A stretch of DNA of 64,000 bases from Chloranthus sessilifolius. Lineage: Eukaryota > Streptophyta > Magnoliopsida > Chloranthales > Chloranthaceae. The notes beneath the pieces are model-generated. The model saw only the letters and a program-made list of their open reading frames with translations. It made no database searches and had not been told where the DNA came from. The stretch covers positions 13,889,366 to 13,953,365 of the forward strand of contig CM037587.1 in assembly GCA_021018995.1 (NCBI GenBank), in the 5' to 3' direction. Shown here one piece after another: positions 35,041-47,130 of this stretch; the first letter of the stretch is position 1; the number at the start of each line of letters is the position of its first letter. The translations under genes and the position numbers were made by a program.

Positions 35041-38000
35041 TTCTTCCCCCCTTAAAAGAATTTTCGTTCTAAAAAATTTACGTATCTTATTCGAAGAGAT
35101 GTGGGTATTGGTCGCGAATTTCTACTTCCCGTTCCCAAGTGGCTTTAGCAGTTGAGTGCTTTCGCCACCTGACCAGTATGAGCGAGATCCACTTGGTACG
35201 TAAGATTTACTCCTTATAGTCGAGGATCTGAATTGGCTCTTCGACTACCATCATATCTTCTTTGAACTCTATGTGTTGGTAGTCCAAGATGTGAGTCGGG
35301 TCTTTTACGTATTTCCTCAATATGGATACATGAAATACGTTGTACATACTCGACAACTGAGGTGGTAAAGCAATCCGATATGCAACTTCGCCGACTCGAC
35401 CTAATATCTCAAAAGGTCCGATGTAGCGTGGGCTCCGTTTGCCACGTCTTCCGAATCACATCACTCCCTTGGTGGGCGAGATTTTTATGAAGATGTTGTC
35501 CCCCACCTGCAAGGAAATGCGTTGTCTCAATGATGCGTATGGCTTATAGAGGAAAAATTGTTAACTTCATTAAGTATACCTGAAATTCGGTATTCGTTTG
35601 CTTGAGATCAGCATAGCTCTTCTGTCGGCTTTGAGCAACTCCTTAATCTTTCCCGAATCAACCGAATCGCTTTGATTGTGCTCTCAATAATCTCTGGGCC
35701 TAATATAAATTTCTCCTTGGTCTCTTCCCAATTGAACGGTGACTTACATCTTCGGCCATAGAGTGCTTCAAACGGAGCCATTTTAATGCTAGCCTGGTAA
35801 CTATTATTGTATGCGATCTCAATCAATGGTAAGTGCTTGTCCCATGACCCTTGAAAATCTAGCATGTAAGCTTGAAGCATGTCCTCTATAATCTGATTCA
35901 CCCTTTCGGTCCGACCATCTGTCTGGGGATGAAATGCAGAACTAAAGTTCAGTCTTGTGCCCATTCCTTCTTGGAATCGTTGCCAGAATTTTGACATGTA
36001 CATCTGATCTCTATCTGAGACGATGCTGGCTGGGATACCATATAGTCTAACAATTTCCTTGAGATACAATTCTGCAAGCTGATTGGCTGTATGGAAAAAA
36101 ATGTGCCGACTTAGTTAAGCGATCCACTACCACCCAAATCACATTGTGTCCTTTCACGATTTTCGGTAATCCGAGTATAAAATCCATGGATATAGCCTCC
36201 TATTTCCATTCTGGTATCGATAAGGGTTGTAGCAAACTTGAGGGGTTCTGATGGTCAACCTTCACCTGCTGGCACATTAGGCATGTCAATACGTATTCTG
36301 CTATATCTTTCTTCAAGCCTCTCCACCAGAAGCTCTTCTTTAGATCCTGATACATCTTCATACAGTCAAGAAGGACGACGTACATTGACTTGTATGCTTC
36401 TTCGAGAATAAGGCGTCGAAGGTCAGTATCTGCTGACACACATAGTCGATCTTTGAATAGTAAGGAATCATCCTCTCTGATGGAGAAATTCAATTTATTC
36501 CCGCTGATCACACCCTACCTGATTCCCATAAGCTCTTCATCAGTCTTATGGAATTCTCGGATGTTATCGAATAGTGTTGGTCGGATGTTGATGTTAGCCA
36601 ACAATGCTCTAGATTCCTTAACCTCAATTTTCTTGTCATATAGCGATATATCCTCAAATAATCGCCATTTGTGGATCCTCGTGATGAGGTTAGACAGTTG
36701 AGCCGATGATTTCTAACTCAATGCATCTGCCACCACATTTAATTTCCGGGGGTGGTACTGTATGGTGCAATCATAATCTTTGAAGAATTCTATCCATCTC
36801 CTTTGCCTCATGTTCAAATCCTTTTAAGTGAAGAGGTACTTCAAACTCGTGTGATTCGTAAGGATTTCGAGCGTCTCTCCGTAAAGATATTGTCTCTAAA
36901 TTTTTAAGGCAAATATTATTGCTTCAAGCTCCAAGTCATGAGTCGGGTAGTTCTTCTCATGATCCTTGAGTTGTCAAGAGCCATAAGCGATAACTCTCTC
37001 ATTTTTGTTGAGTACACAATCCAATCCACTATACAAGGCATCACTGTAAACTATAAAACCTCCACTGCTAGACGGTATGGCAAGAATTGGTGATGAAGTT
37101 AACTTATTCTTCAGCTCTTGGAAACTCTTTTTGTATGTATCGTTCCATTCAAACTTTGCATTATTTCTTGTAAGTTGAGTGAGTGATCCTACGATTTTGG
37201 AGAAACCTTAAACGAATCTCCTATAATACCCAGCTAAACTCAAAAAGTTTTGGACTTTGGTTAGTGTCTTCGATTGTTCTCATTTTATAATGGCTTCAAT
37301 TTTTGTTGGGTCTAATTTTATGTCTGCCTTAAAGATAACATGTCCTAAGAAACTAACTTGTTTCAGCCAAAATTCGCACTTGCTTAACTTTGCATACAAT
37401 CGATGATCACAAAGTGCCTGGAGGGTGACACGTAGGTGTTGTTTGTGATCTTCTCTTGTCTTCGAATAGATGAGGATGTCATCTTCGAAGACAACTACAC
37501 ACTGGTCGAGATGCGGTTTGAGCACTCTATTCATTAAGTCCATGAATGATGCTGGGGCATTTGTCAAACTGAATGACATCACTAGAAACTCATAATGACC
37601 ATATCTAGTGTGAAAGGCAGTCTTCGAAATATCTTCTGCCTAGACTTTCAGTTGGCGATATCCTGATCTCAGATTTATCTTCGAGAAGAACTTAGCGACT
37701 TGGAGCTAATCGAAAAGGCTATTATTCGGGGAAGTGGATAATGATTCTTGATCGTCAACTCATTCAATTGACGATAATCGATGCACAATCTCATTGAACC
37801 GTCATTCTTCTTGACGAACAGAACAGGCGCTTCCCAAGAGAAACACTCGGTCTAATAAAACCCTTGTCTAAGAGTTCTTATAACTGCTCTCTGAGTTCTT
37901 TCAGCTCAACCAGTGTCATGCAATATGGAGCTTTCGATACCGGTTTCGTGCCTAGAGATAAATCACCTGCAAACTCAACTTCCCAGTTTGGTGGTAAACC

Positions 38001-39226
38001 TGGCAATTCTTCGAGAAACACGTTAGGGAATTCGCATGCAATCAAAATATCGGTAATATTAACCTTCTCTTCCCGTTGATTTTGTACAAACGCGAGATAC
38101 TCATGACATCCATTATTCATCAATCATTCAGCTCGTATGTCGGATATAAAGTGTGCAATGGTTGGCTTAATGCCATAGAATCTGAATGGTTTACCCTTCT
38201 TAGGGCAAAACGTGACTATTTTTCTAAGACAATCAACATTCGTATGATAGGTAGATAGCCAGTCCATGTCAAAGATTACATCGAATCCTTTCATATCCAA
38301 GATAATCAGATCGACTGATGTCTCGTGGTCTTTAATCATAATGATTATCGATCAACAGATAGTGTCTGTGACTCCTGAGTTCCTTGTGGGGACTGATACT
38401 GATAAGATGAAGTCCAAGGGTTCAGGAACGATACTTAAATTCGGTCGCGAATTGAGGAGTCACAAAGGAGTGCATAGATCCTGGGTCTATCAATACACGT
38501 GCCTTATTTTGATATATATCATAACTCTGGTACATGTGTAAGGTACCTAAGTTCTATGTGTGTAATTAATTGTATACATATAAAGGTGTCGTGGTGTTCA
38601 TTCAATATTATAATTGAAAATAAATGTTAACGATATTTATCAATTGAAATTAACGTGATAATTTGATAATATAATTATACCTTGGATTACGTCGTTGGTT
38701 GCTTGGGCATTGTGTGCAGAGACGGCATAGGCACGACTCTGAACTGTGGGTCAAGATGGCTTCTGAGTAGATGTCGATGTCGTCTTCTCTTTCTTCAATT
38801 CAGGACAATCCTTTATCAGATCTCTCTTCTTGCCATAATTGAAGCACGAACCTATGCTCCATCTACAATCTCCCAACTTATGTCATCTTCCGCATCGTGC
38901 GAAAGACTCGGTTGGTGTTGACGATGTACTACGCGTAGTCTGTTGTGTTATCGATGCATCAGAGGTAGCCGGTAGTGTGGTACGGAAGGACTGCGGAGGT
39001 GCAAACATAGCTGGTTTCGAATAGGCAATCTAGACAGATCAGGAAGGTGCTGAAGTCGAGAATTTTTCCCTCTTGTTTGCTGGATCGTCAACATAAGATT
39101 GTGTCCGATATACTCTATTGTTATTCTGCTACTCTCTTCCCTTGTGCATTTTCTCTATGTCGCGTTCGGCAATTAAGGCCTTCTCTATTACCTCGGCATA
39201 AGTTATCAATTGAAACAATGAGATCT

Positions 39227-40747
39227 TGATCGGCTTTCTATGTGTATCTAATTAAGTCTTAACCTATTGCAAGTATGCAATGAAAATTATAGAGCTAGTA
39301 TGGGATCGTTCCTATGAAGAAGTTTTATATTATTTATATTTTTATTTTAAAGTTTATATTTATCTTTTAAGATTCAAAACTATTTGAGAAATATGAATAA
39401 AAGAGTAATTTCATAATCTAAAGTGAATAAAATAAATCCTAATCCTCCTTCAGATTGAGGTCGTCAATCCCAATCTTCAGCCATCAGATATTTATAAAAA
39501 TAAATAATATCATTACACCGTATTACAGTCTTCTATAATTTGGGCATCAATCAAAAACTAAAATTCCTTAACACAGATTTAATCTAATCAATAATTTCTA
39601 AAATCTGGACGTCAATCAAATTCAATAAAATTAAAGATGGAAATGTAAAAACCGTTACATTAATCTGTAAATTTTAACCTGAGTCATTAATTCAAATTAA
39701 AATTTGAAGATGTTTACAAAGCATATAAATAAAACAAATAAAATCTAAACTAGAAAGCAAAGTAAATATATCTTCACCCCTCATCCGCAGTCGTCAATTG
39801 CTTTTAAGAAACTAGGATATCTAAACTAATCTTCAACACCCAATAGTAGTCATCAATTGCTCTTGAGAAACTTCTGATATGTAATCTACTCTAACTATTT
39901 TACATTACTGATCGGAAGAAAATCCAACCTCAGTCGTCAATTGATGCTGAAATTCTTCGATCCCTTATTCCAACGTCGAGCACTTTTATTTATAGATCAT
40001 AAGGAGTCGATTTACAAAGACTTCTAATTCTAATAAAAGAAATTACTAAAAATAAAAGATTCCTAATATAACTATAATTCCTAATTTTATTCTTCCTTGC
40101 TTTCAACTGTAGATGTGCTTCTGGATTAATCTCCTCTATTTCAACAATCAAGATTTCTTAAGAGCTTATCTTCATCAATCTTCTCAGATCCGTGGTTAGC
40201 CAAACTTCTATTTTTAGAGATCTTCTAATTCAATGTATGGCGGAAATAGTTTTCACTCACGTGATCAGCTGCAGCAGATGTAACAGCGGGAAAGCTTTAC
40301 ACAATCGTAAATTACGATTGACTTTTTCTTTTTCTAGAGAATCGTAAATCACGATTTCTCATTTTCACACAGCTTCTTTACTGGAAAATTTTCTATTTCG
40401 AATGATCGCTTTTCTTTTTATCGCTTTTTACTTCTTTGTCGCTTTCTGAAGAATCATCTTTTTAAGAATCGTAAATTATGATTTCTTAGTTTTTTCTTTC
40501 TTTCTGTCTTCAACTTTAGCGCACAATCGTAAAGTATGTTTTCTTGACTTTCAATAGCGATGAATTGTCTTTTTACGCTTAATTATCGTTTTACTAATTT
40601 TTGAGTTTATTTTAATAAATATTAACACTTTAGCTCTCTTTTACTATTTTTTCTTAATATCTGTACATCGTTAACTTGTTAATAACAAATTAAGTCCTAG
40701 CATCACTAAGTTAAGAGTGATAAAATGATAAATTATGTGACTGATCA
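39227..40747 (-). repeat. 3' LTR of the Athila/Tat-like element
   Basis: Ends TGATC/GATCA in inverted orientation. Contains several imperfect units around CGTCAATTGCT/GTCAATC (39464-39960) and four palindromic AATCGTAAATTACGATT-type words (40303-40560). Confidence 0.85.
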
Positions 40748-41512
40748 CACCCTCAAACTTAAGTTTTGCTAATCTCTAGCAAACAAGGAAACATAAAATA
40801 TCTAAAACTATAAATTTAAATGTCACTTTCGTAGGGAACACGATTGCATTTAGCAGATGCAACAAGCCTAAAAATTCCTAGGTGATCCCTAGTAGAGGAG
40901 TTGTAGTCTCCTGAAGGTTTTCAGTGAAGTTACCTAGAAACTTCAAATATTTTTGGTTTTTTCTTTTTTCAAAATATTTTTCAGAAATAAAATCTATACT
41001 ACTAATTAAATTAATCATCATATGTTTTGTATGATATTCAAAAAATTCAAATCTTTCGCCTTTACTCTCTATCACAGTAATTATCCTTAATCATAACTCA
41101 GCAATTTCAATTCTATACAGCATGGAGTGTGTAAATCAGTGAAAAGTTTTGTGAAAGCCCGGATTTCGACACATCGAAACCCGTGCCATCAGCACGATCC
41201 TCCAGACCATGCCCCAAAACTGTGCACGGAATATTGGTATAACAAGCACAAATAAATAAATAGAACAATTAATCTCATAAGTGAAAACGGTTAATATGCC
41301 CAACTAGCATATGCAAAAGACAATTCTACTTTCATGCCACTGCATGAACAGAGAACCGACCCGAACCATCGGTGATAAACAGATCACTCCAGATGGTTCG
41401 CCAAAAGAATAATTCAATTTCATTACATGTTTATCAAAATCAAGGCTTGACATACCAAGCCGTACAAATATGCTCTCAAACTACTCTCTGTCAAAGTACA
41501 CAGCAGAGTCTC

Positions 41513-41640
41513 CTAGAAGAAGTCCTCGGGTGGAGGCTCCAACTCGTCTCCAGGTACGTAATCCAAATCTTCCGGATCTACGTCTCCCGAAGCCTCGACA
41601 GCTGTAATCAATGGACCTGTGACGTATAGTCTAAAGGGTG
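41513..41640 (-). other. Conserved short acidic reading frame in a Tekay LTR (copy 2)
   Basis: Open frame ending EDLDYVPGDELEPPPEDFF and a stop, preceded by LYVTGPLITAVEASGDVD. It aligns with the frames at 32743-32862 and 58417-58533 at the protein level, although the LTR is otherwise unlike those. No initiator codon is obvious. Confidence 0.5.
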
Positions 41641-42215
41641 AGCTACATCTTAGCTCAATAGGAAACAAACACAATGAACATATAAATTAAGATTCACATA
41701 TATTCCATGATATTATAAGCATGATGTGTCTATGCATTTGCTAGAAAATAGTTTAAAATCTGATGAATTGCATTCAAGTTTACTGGTAATTAGCATGTCT
41801 TACTTTACTGTTGATTTATCATGAATGACACTGAACAGGCCTAAAGCAAAACTTAAATCTTCAACTTAAGTAATCCCCGATGAGATACCCTTCATCGTCG
41901 TCTAAATAGACAGTTGTTATAAAAGTATTCCCTGGGAATACGACCCAAGCCCCTTTTCACTAGGCGGCAGGGTTAAAACTCATCTCAACATCCCTGGGAT
42001 GTGCTTACTGTTACGGATAAACCTCCGCACTAGTATACGGATTGGCTGCCGCACCGGTCACGGATATTCTGTCGCATTAGTCGTGGATATCCCGCCACAT
42101 CGGTGGGGTATCCTATCAAACCTCAAATAACAAAAATAACATGTGCTTTATATATAGTTGTTCACCATTTAAGTGTGCTATCTTATATCAGTTAGGCCTC
42201 AACAGTAATTATTCA

Positions 42216-42261
<46 letters not shown>

Positions 42262-42689
42262 CCTGGGATGTATACATACCCGCATCACACCTGATGCCTT
42301 TATTACTTTCTCATCCCCTGTGGATGTCTCATTCTTATTAGATTACTTGATCTTAATCACTTGCATCACACCGATGCCTTTTTCACATTCTTGGTGTTAC
42401 ACACCGATGCCATTTTTATAAAGCTTTTCGTAATTAAAACAACTTCAAATTTGGTAATTATATCACTACATACATGCTCTTGAAATTAAAGTACATGTTC
42501 AAGGTGTTCCCTACCTCAATTTTTTGAATGTCCAAGCATCAAGGTCCCACGCGGCTCCTTGTGCTCGCATTCACACGTATCACTTATGGTACATCACAAC
42601 ACACGCAATACATCACTAAAGATCTAATGAAGAAGGTCCTGAACCCTCCATGAATCTCAAAGAAAACTTAGAAAGCCAAGCAAAACTAT

Positions 42690-43165
42690 CAAAGTCGATT
42701 AATCGATTCCCAAAATCAATTAATCGAAATACAATTCGATTAATCGATTCCCAAAATCGATTAATCGAAATCCAAATCGATTAATCTATTCTCAAAATCG
42801 ATTAATCGAGATTCAATTTCGATTAATCGATCCTAAATCGATTAATCGAAGTCTCTAACATAATAAGGTCGATTCTCAAATCGAATGGTCGAAAGTCTGA
42901 AATCGATTAGTCGATCCCAAATCGATTAATCGAAATCCAAAATCGATTAATCGATTTCCCAACTCGATTAGTCGATTTCTCCAGGTCTCTTTTCTCTAGC
43001 CACTGGAGGTACCCAGTCGATTAGTCGAATTCCAAATCGACTAATCGAAATCCAAATTGATTAATTGAAATACAATTCGATTAATTGAAATCGGGCTTTC
43101 ATGACTTTTCAACTTCTGGGCCAAAATCGATTAATCGAATCCTAATTTTGATTAATCGATTTGGC
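42690..43165. repeat. Array of the palindrome TCGATTAATCGA (LTR A)
   Basis: Nine exact CGATTAATCGA cores and about as many one-base variants, spaced mostly 20-25 bp apart with A/T-rich or CCC-containing linkers. Confidence 0.9.
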
Positions 43166-43495
43166 CAGATTCAGCCCCCTTTCGGGCTGTTCTTCCAAAT
43201 CTTTCTCCTTTCTTTTCTAAGCCTTTAGTCTACTCTTCTAAGCATATTTGACTGAATTTACTCACCCACACTCTATGCATTAACTTCAATTAGAACTCAC
43301 CTCAATAATCCCCTCAAGGGATTGATTTGTTGGGTTTGATGGCTATGGTTCTAGCTTTTCGTTTCAACGATCCTAACGCGTTGAATCCGACAATTAATGC
43401 TAGCTCCTCCTCTTGATTTGCACTAGCCTCTAGCCTCCATAACTCCTCTTTAATCCTCTCTCTCTCCTCTTAACTTTCTCTTCAACAACCAAAAC

Positions 43496-44335
43496 TTAAA
43501 ATTTTGGAAGAAATTTCAAGAAGGAATGGGAACGTGACTGGATTTCAGTACGACATTCCATCCGCAAACTGACGGACAGACTGAGAGGGTCAATCAGATC
43601 ATTGAGGACATGCTTAGGGCTATGTTAGAATTGCAAGGATCGTGGGATCAGCACCTACCCTTGATCGAGTTCGCATATAACAACAGTTTTCAGACAAGCA
43701 TTGGGATGGCACCATATCAAGCACTTTACGGACGGCGATGTAGATCGCCCATCAATTAGGAAGAAACTGGGGAAAAATTTGTTTTGGGACCCGAAATACT
43801 TGAAGATAATGCCACCTACGTTCGGATGATAAGGGCAAAACTCAAAGCGGCTCAGAGCAGACAGAAAAGCTACGCCGATATCAAGCGGACGAGTGTAGAC
43901 TTCAAGGTGGGTGAACATGTGTTTGTCAAAATGTCACCTATGAAGGGGGTGATGAGATTTGGAAAGAGAGGGAAGCTAAGTCCCCGCTATCTTGAACCTT
44001 TTGAAGTTTTGGGTTGAGTAGGGGAAGTTGCTTACCGCATTGGATTGCCACCGTTATTCGATCCAGTACATAATGTCTTCCACGTGTCTATACTCAGAAA
44101 GTACCTTAACAACCCTGACCACGTGTTGAGCGGTCAATCATTTGAGATGCATGAGGACATGACTATGATCGAAGAGCCGATGGAGATTTTAGATCGAAAA
44201 GAACAAGTGTTGCGAACAAAAGTTATTCCATTAGTACTTGTTTGATGGAAGCACCATCCGGTCGAGGAAGCTACATGGGAATGAGAGGCCGACGTGGACG
44301 AACAGTATCCAAGCTTGTTTGCGACAGCTTGAGAG
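43496..44335 (+). pseudogene. Tekay-type integrase and pol C-terminus (fossil)
   Basis: Plus strand. Begins inside the integrase core with KFWKKFQEGMGT, then FHPQTDGQTERVNQIIEDML, WDQHLPLIEFAYNNS, the GRRCRSP segment, and the C-terminal YADIKRTSVDFKVGEHVF, PRYLEPFEVLG and VFHVSILRKYL. It is homologous to the minus-strand pol at 35070-36069. Earlier pol domains are absent. The fossil has a few breaks. Confidence 0.88.
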
Positions 44336-44439
44336 TCAAATTATATCACCGCAAGCATGTTTGTGGATTAAAACTATATGTTGTAATTCAATATCGATCT
44401 TATGATCAATTTATCAAGGGAAACCACTTATCCACATAG

Positions 44440-45300
44440 CATTTCCTAAGTTAAATGCCGTGATGATGTGTTTAGCGGAACCAATGACCAGTTGGTATCA
44501 AATTTACCAAGAGAAGTCAAGGAAACAGAAAAATTTGAAAATCTAAAGAATCTGATCAAAATCGATTAATTGATTTTCAAATCGATTAATCAATTTGGAA
44601 ATTTGATTAATCGATTTTGGTCGATTAGTCGACTGGCATGTGCCAGTGACTGGAAATTTGATAGGGATTCAGAAAAATGACAAAGTGAAAATTCGATTAA
44701 TCGATTTGGGTTTCGATCAATCGATTTATGATTTCGATTTATCGATTTGGGGATTCAATTAATTGAATAACTTAGGAAATTTAGAAAATTTGAAGAATTT
44801 TTACGATTTCGATTAATCGAAAAAGAATTCGATTAATCGATTTGGAATTTCAATTAATCGAACTGGAGGTTCGACTAATCGAGTCACTTAATGAATTTGG
44901 GAAAAATATAAAGGACCTCACGATTTTGACTAATCAAATTAAAATTCGATTAATCAATTTTAGAATTTCAATTAATCGAAGTGAATTTCAATTAATCGAC
45001 TGGCTAGAGCCAGTGAGCTCCAAAACTTAAATTTTTTAACGGATACAATTTTGATTAATCGAAATGGTTTCGATTAATCGATTTTGAGTTTCGACTAATC
45101 AATTTTAGAAATCGATTAATCTATTTCGCGCGATTGAACCTAGTTTTAAATCTCGATTAATCGACTTTGGAAATTGATTAATCGAGCCGGAGCCTGTATA
45201 TATAAATTGAAGGGGTCTTACACTTCATTCAAAATCAATTGCAAAATTTCTTGCGCGCCTTCTTCTTCTTCCTCCTCTAACGACTGAGGTACCTAGGGTT
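44440..45300 (+). repeat. 3' non-coding region with a second TCGATTAATCGA array
   Basis: Lies between the pol end and the polypurine tract of the plus-strand fragment. From about 44560 to 45190 it has many CGATTAATCGA words and variants. A TATA-like GTATATATAAATTGAAGGGG follows at about 45195-45215. Confidence 0.8.
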
Positions 45301-45430
45301 TGGGCATTTCGAATCGATTTCGGGGTGAAATCACGTGACATCGGATTAAAAACCTAAGGTAAACCCTTGATTCGAGTTCTTTCTTCAATTTGGATTAGTA
45401 AACCCTAGCTTTCTTAAATTTTTCGTAAAA

Positions 45431-45607
45431 ATGCCGCACAAAACCCGTTTGTCTTCGAAGAAGGCAACGTCTAAACTTCCGGTACGGCGTAAGAACGCCA
45501 CACCGCCACCACCTACCCCATCACCGGTGAGGACTCCATCACCGTCGACATCGGAGACCACCTCCGGTTCGACGAGCGCGGCTTCGAGCGAGGTGGGGAG
45601 AATGTAA
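45431..45607 (+). CDS. Short basic then Pro/Ser/Thr-rich ORF directly before the 3' LTR
   Basis: 58 codons from ATG 45431 to a TAA formed by the first bases of the LTR (LTR starts at 45603). The N-terminus is basic (MPHKTRLSSKKATSKLPVRR) and the rest is proline, serine and threonine rich (TPPPPTPSPVRTPSPS). It is far more GC-rich than its surroundings. It sits between pol and the LTR, downstream of a TATA-like box, where some plant Gypsy elements carry an extra ORF. It could instead be a gag N-terminus joined here by recombination. Function unknown, and expression uncertain. Confidence 0.4.
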   Translation: MPHKTRLSSKKATSKLPVRRKNATPPPPTPSPVRTPSPSTSETTSGSTSAASSEVGRM

Positions 45608-46672
45608 TATCCCGAAAAATTGACTATTTGGCTTTGACCTCGAGATCCGTGCCCGATTGATTGTAGGTTTGACCAAGTAATGGTCAAACATTGAGTTCAT
45701 GAAGTTATGCACTAATGTGAGATTAGTGTGACCTATGTGTTGAACAACTATATGTAAAGGTGGGATCGGGATCCATCAATCGTAATGTCATTATCGGTCT
45801 TGAAATGAGGTGATAATCCGTAACAATAATCGACAATATCATCATTGGGAATGTTGAGATGAGTTTATTTGGGATCTAATTAACTAGTGAAAGGGCTTGG
45901 ATTCAATACTTTATAACAAGCTCATTGAGCTATTTGAAGACTGATGACATCTGACTATAATCGGGATTACTTGAAGTTGATTTAAGTTTTTGAGGTCAAT
46001 GATCAATGTCATTCATGATAAATCAGCGAAGACATGCTAATTACCAGTAAACTTGAATGCAATTCATCAGCTTTTAAACTGTTTTCTAGCAAATGCATAG
46101 ACACATCATGCTTAGAGTATCATGGAATATATGTGAGTCTTAATTTATATGTTCATTGTGTTTGTTTCCTATTGAGCTAGGATGTAGCTCACCCTTTAAA
46201 CTATACGCAGTCCGATAGCGGCGAGCTGAGGCTTCTGGAGACGAGATCCGTGTGATTCGCTTACGTGTCTGAGTGCGAGTTGGAGCCTCCACCCGAGGAC
46301 TTCTTCTAGGAGGCTCTGCTGTGTACTTTGATAGAGAGTAGTTTGAGAGAAGATTTATACGGCTTGGTATGTCAAGCCTTGATTTTGATAAACATGTAAT
46401 GAAATTGAATTATTCTTTTGACGAACCATCTGGGGTGATCTGTTTATCACCGATGGTTTGAGTCGGTTCTCTGTTCATGCAGTGGCATGAAAGTAGAACT
46501 GTCTTTTGCATATGCCAGTCGGGCATATTAACTGTTTCTGCTTATGAGATTAATTGCTATATTTATTTATTTATGTTTGTTATACCAATGTTCCGTGCAC
46601 AGTTTTGGGGTACGGTCTGGAGGATCGTGTTGATGGCACGAGTTTCGAGGTGTTAAAATTCAGGCTGTCACA
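45603..46672 (+). repeat. Tekay LTR B (plus-strand LTR in the core)
   Basis: Preceded by the purine tract GAGGTGGGGAGAA. Starts TGTAATATCCCGAAAAATTG and ends GGCTGTCA. The first 130 bp and last 650 bp match LTR A/C in reverse complement; the middle is different and lacks the palindrome array. The conserved acidic tail (ELEPPPEDFF then stop) ends at 46309. Confidence 0.85.
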
Positions 46673-47002
46673 ATGCCATCAGCACGATCGTCCAGACCGT
46701 GCCCCAAAATTGTGCACGAAACATTGGTATAATAAACACAAATAAATAAATAGAGCAATTAATCTCATAAGCAAAAACGGTTAATATGCCCAACTGGCAT
46801 ATGCAAAAGACAGTTCTACTTTCATGCCACTGCATGAACAGAGAACCGACTCGAACCATCGGTGATAAACAGATCACTCCAGATGGTTTGCCAAAAGAAT
46901 AATTCAATTTCATTACATGTTTATCAAAATCAAGGCTTGACATACCAAGCCGTACAAATCTGCTCTCAAACTACTCTATGTCAAAGTACACAACAGAGTC
47001 TC

Positions 47003-47130
47003 CTAGAAGAAGTCCTCGGGTGGAGGCTCCAACTCGTCTCTAGGTACGTAATCCGAATCTCCCGGATCTACGTCTCCCAAAGCCTCGACAGCTACTATCA
47101 ATGGACCTGTGACGTATAGTCTAAAGGATG
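47003..47130 (-). other. Conserved short acidic reading frame in a Tekay LTR (copy 3)
   Basis: Open frame ending ELEPPPEDFF and a stop; a near-twin of the copy in LTR A. Confidence 0.5.

Larger units (their letters stand above)
32471..39226 (-). mobile_element. Ty3/Gypsy Tekay-type chromovirus relic, 3' portion
   Basis: Reading leftwards: gag C-terminus with a zinc-knuckle-like motif (about 38830-38870), protease (38124-38339, GFDVIFDMDWLSTYH), RT start EELPGLPPNWEVEF (37878-38123), RT core with [13 protein letters not shown] and FLGHVI (37280-37582), RNase H region (about 36700-37200), integrase with MCQQVKVDHQNP (36200-36511) and FHPQTDGRTERVNQ (35608-36069), and a C-terminal domain at 35070-35530. 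TTTTAAGGGGGGAAGAA precedes the 3' LTR (32471-35040). The right side is cut at 39226 by the Athila/Tat-like LTR; no 5' LTR remains. Broken, with about ten breaks or more. Confidence 0.9.
41150..43495 (-). repeat. Tekay LTR A (left LTR of the nested insertion)
   Basis: Matches 46673-49158 almost throughout. Ends (minus) in GGGCTTTCACA. Carries a (TA)n run at about 42219-42256 and the TCGATTAATCGA array at 42690-43165. Confidence 0.88.

Noticed and set aside
39222-39226. GATCT as a target duplication for the Athila/Tat-like element
   Set aside because: The right side of that element is abutted by other sequence, so no matching pentamer can be shown.
42690-45190. TCGATTAATCGA arrays as a CRISPR-like repeat-spacer array
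   Set aside because: The repeats are 12-bp palindromes with many variants and short low-complexity linkers, located in plant LTR and element DNA; no cas genes and no spacers of constant length.
45385-45687. 100-codon minus-strand frame opposite the Pro/Ser ORF
   Set aside because: It is an antisense shadow of the GC-rich segment, spans the LTR boundary and shows no family feature.
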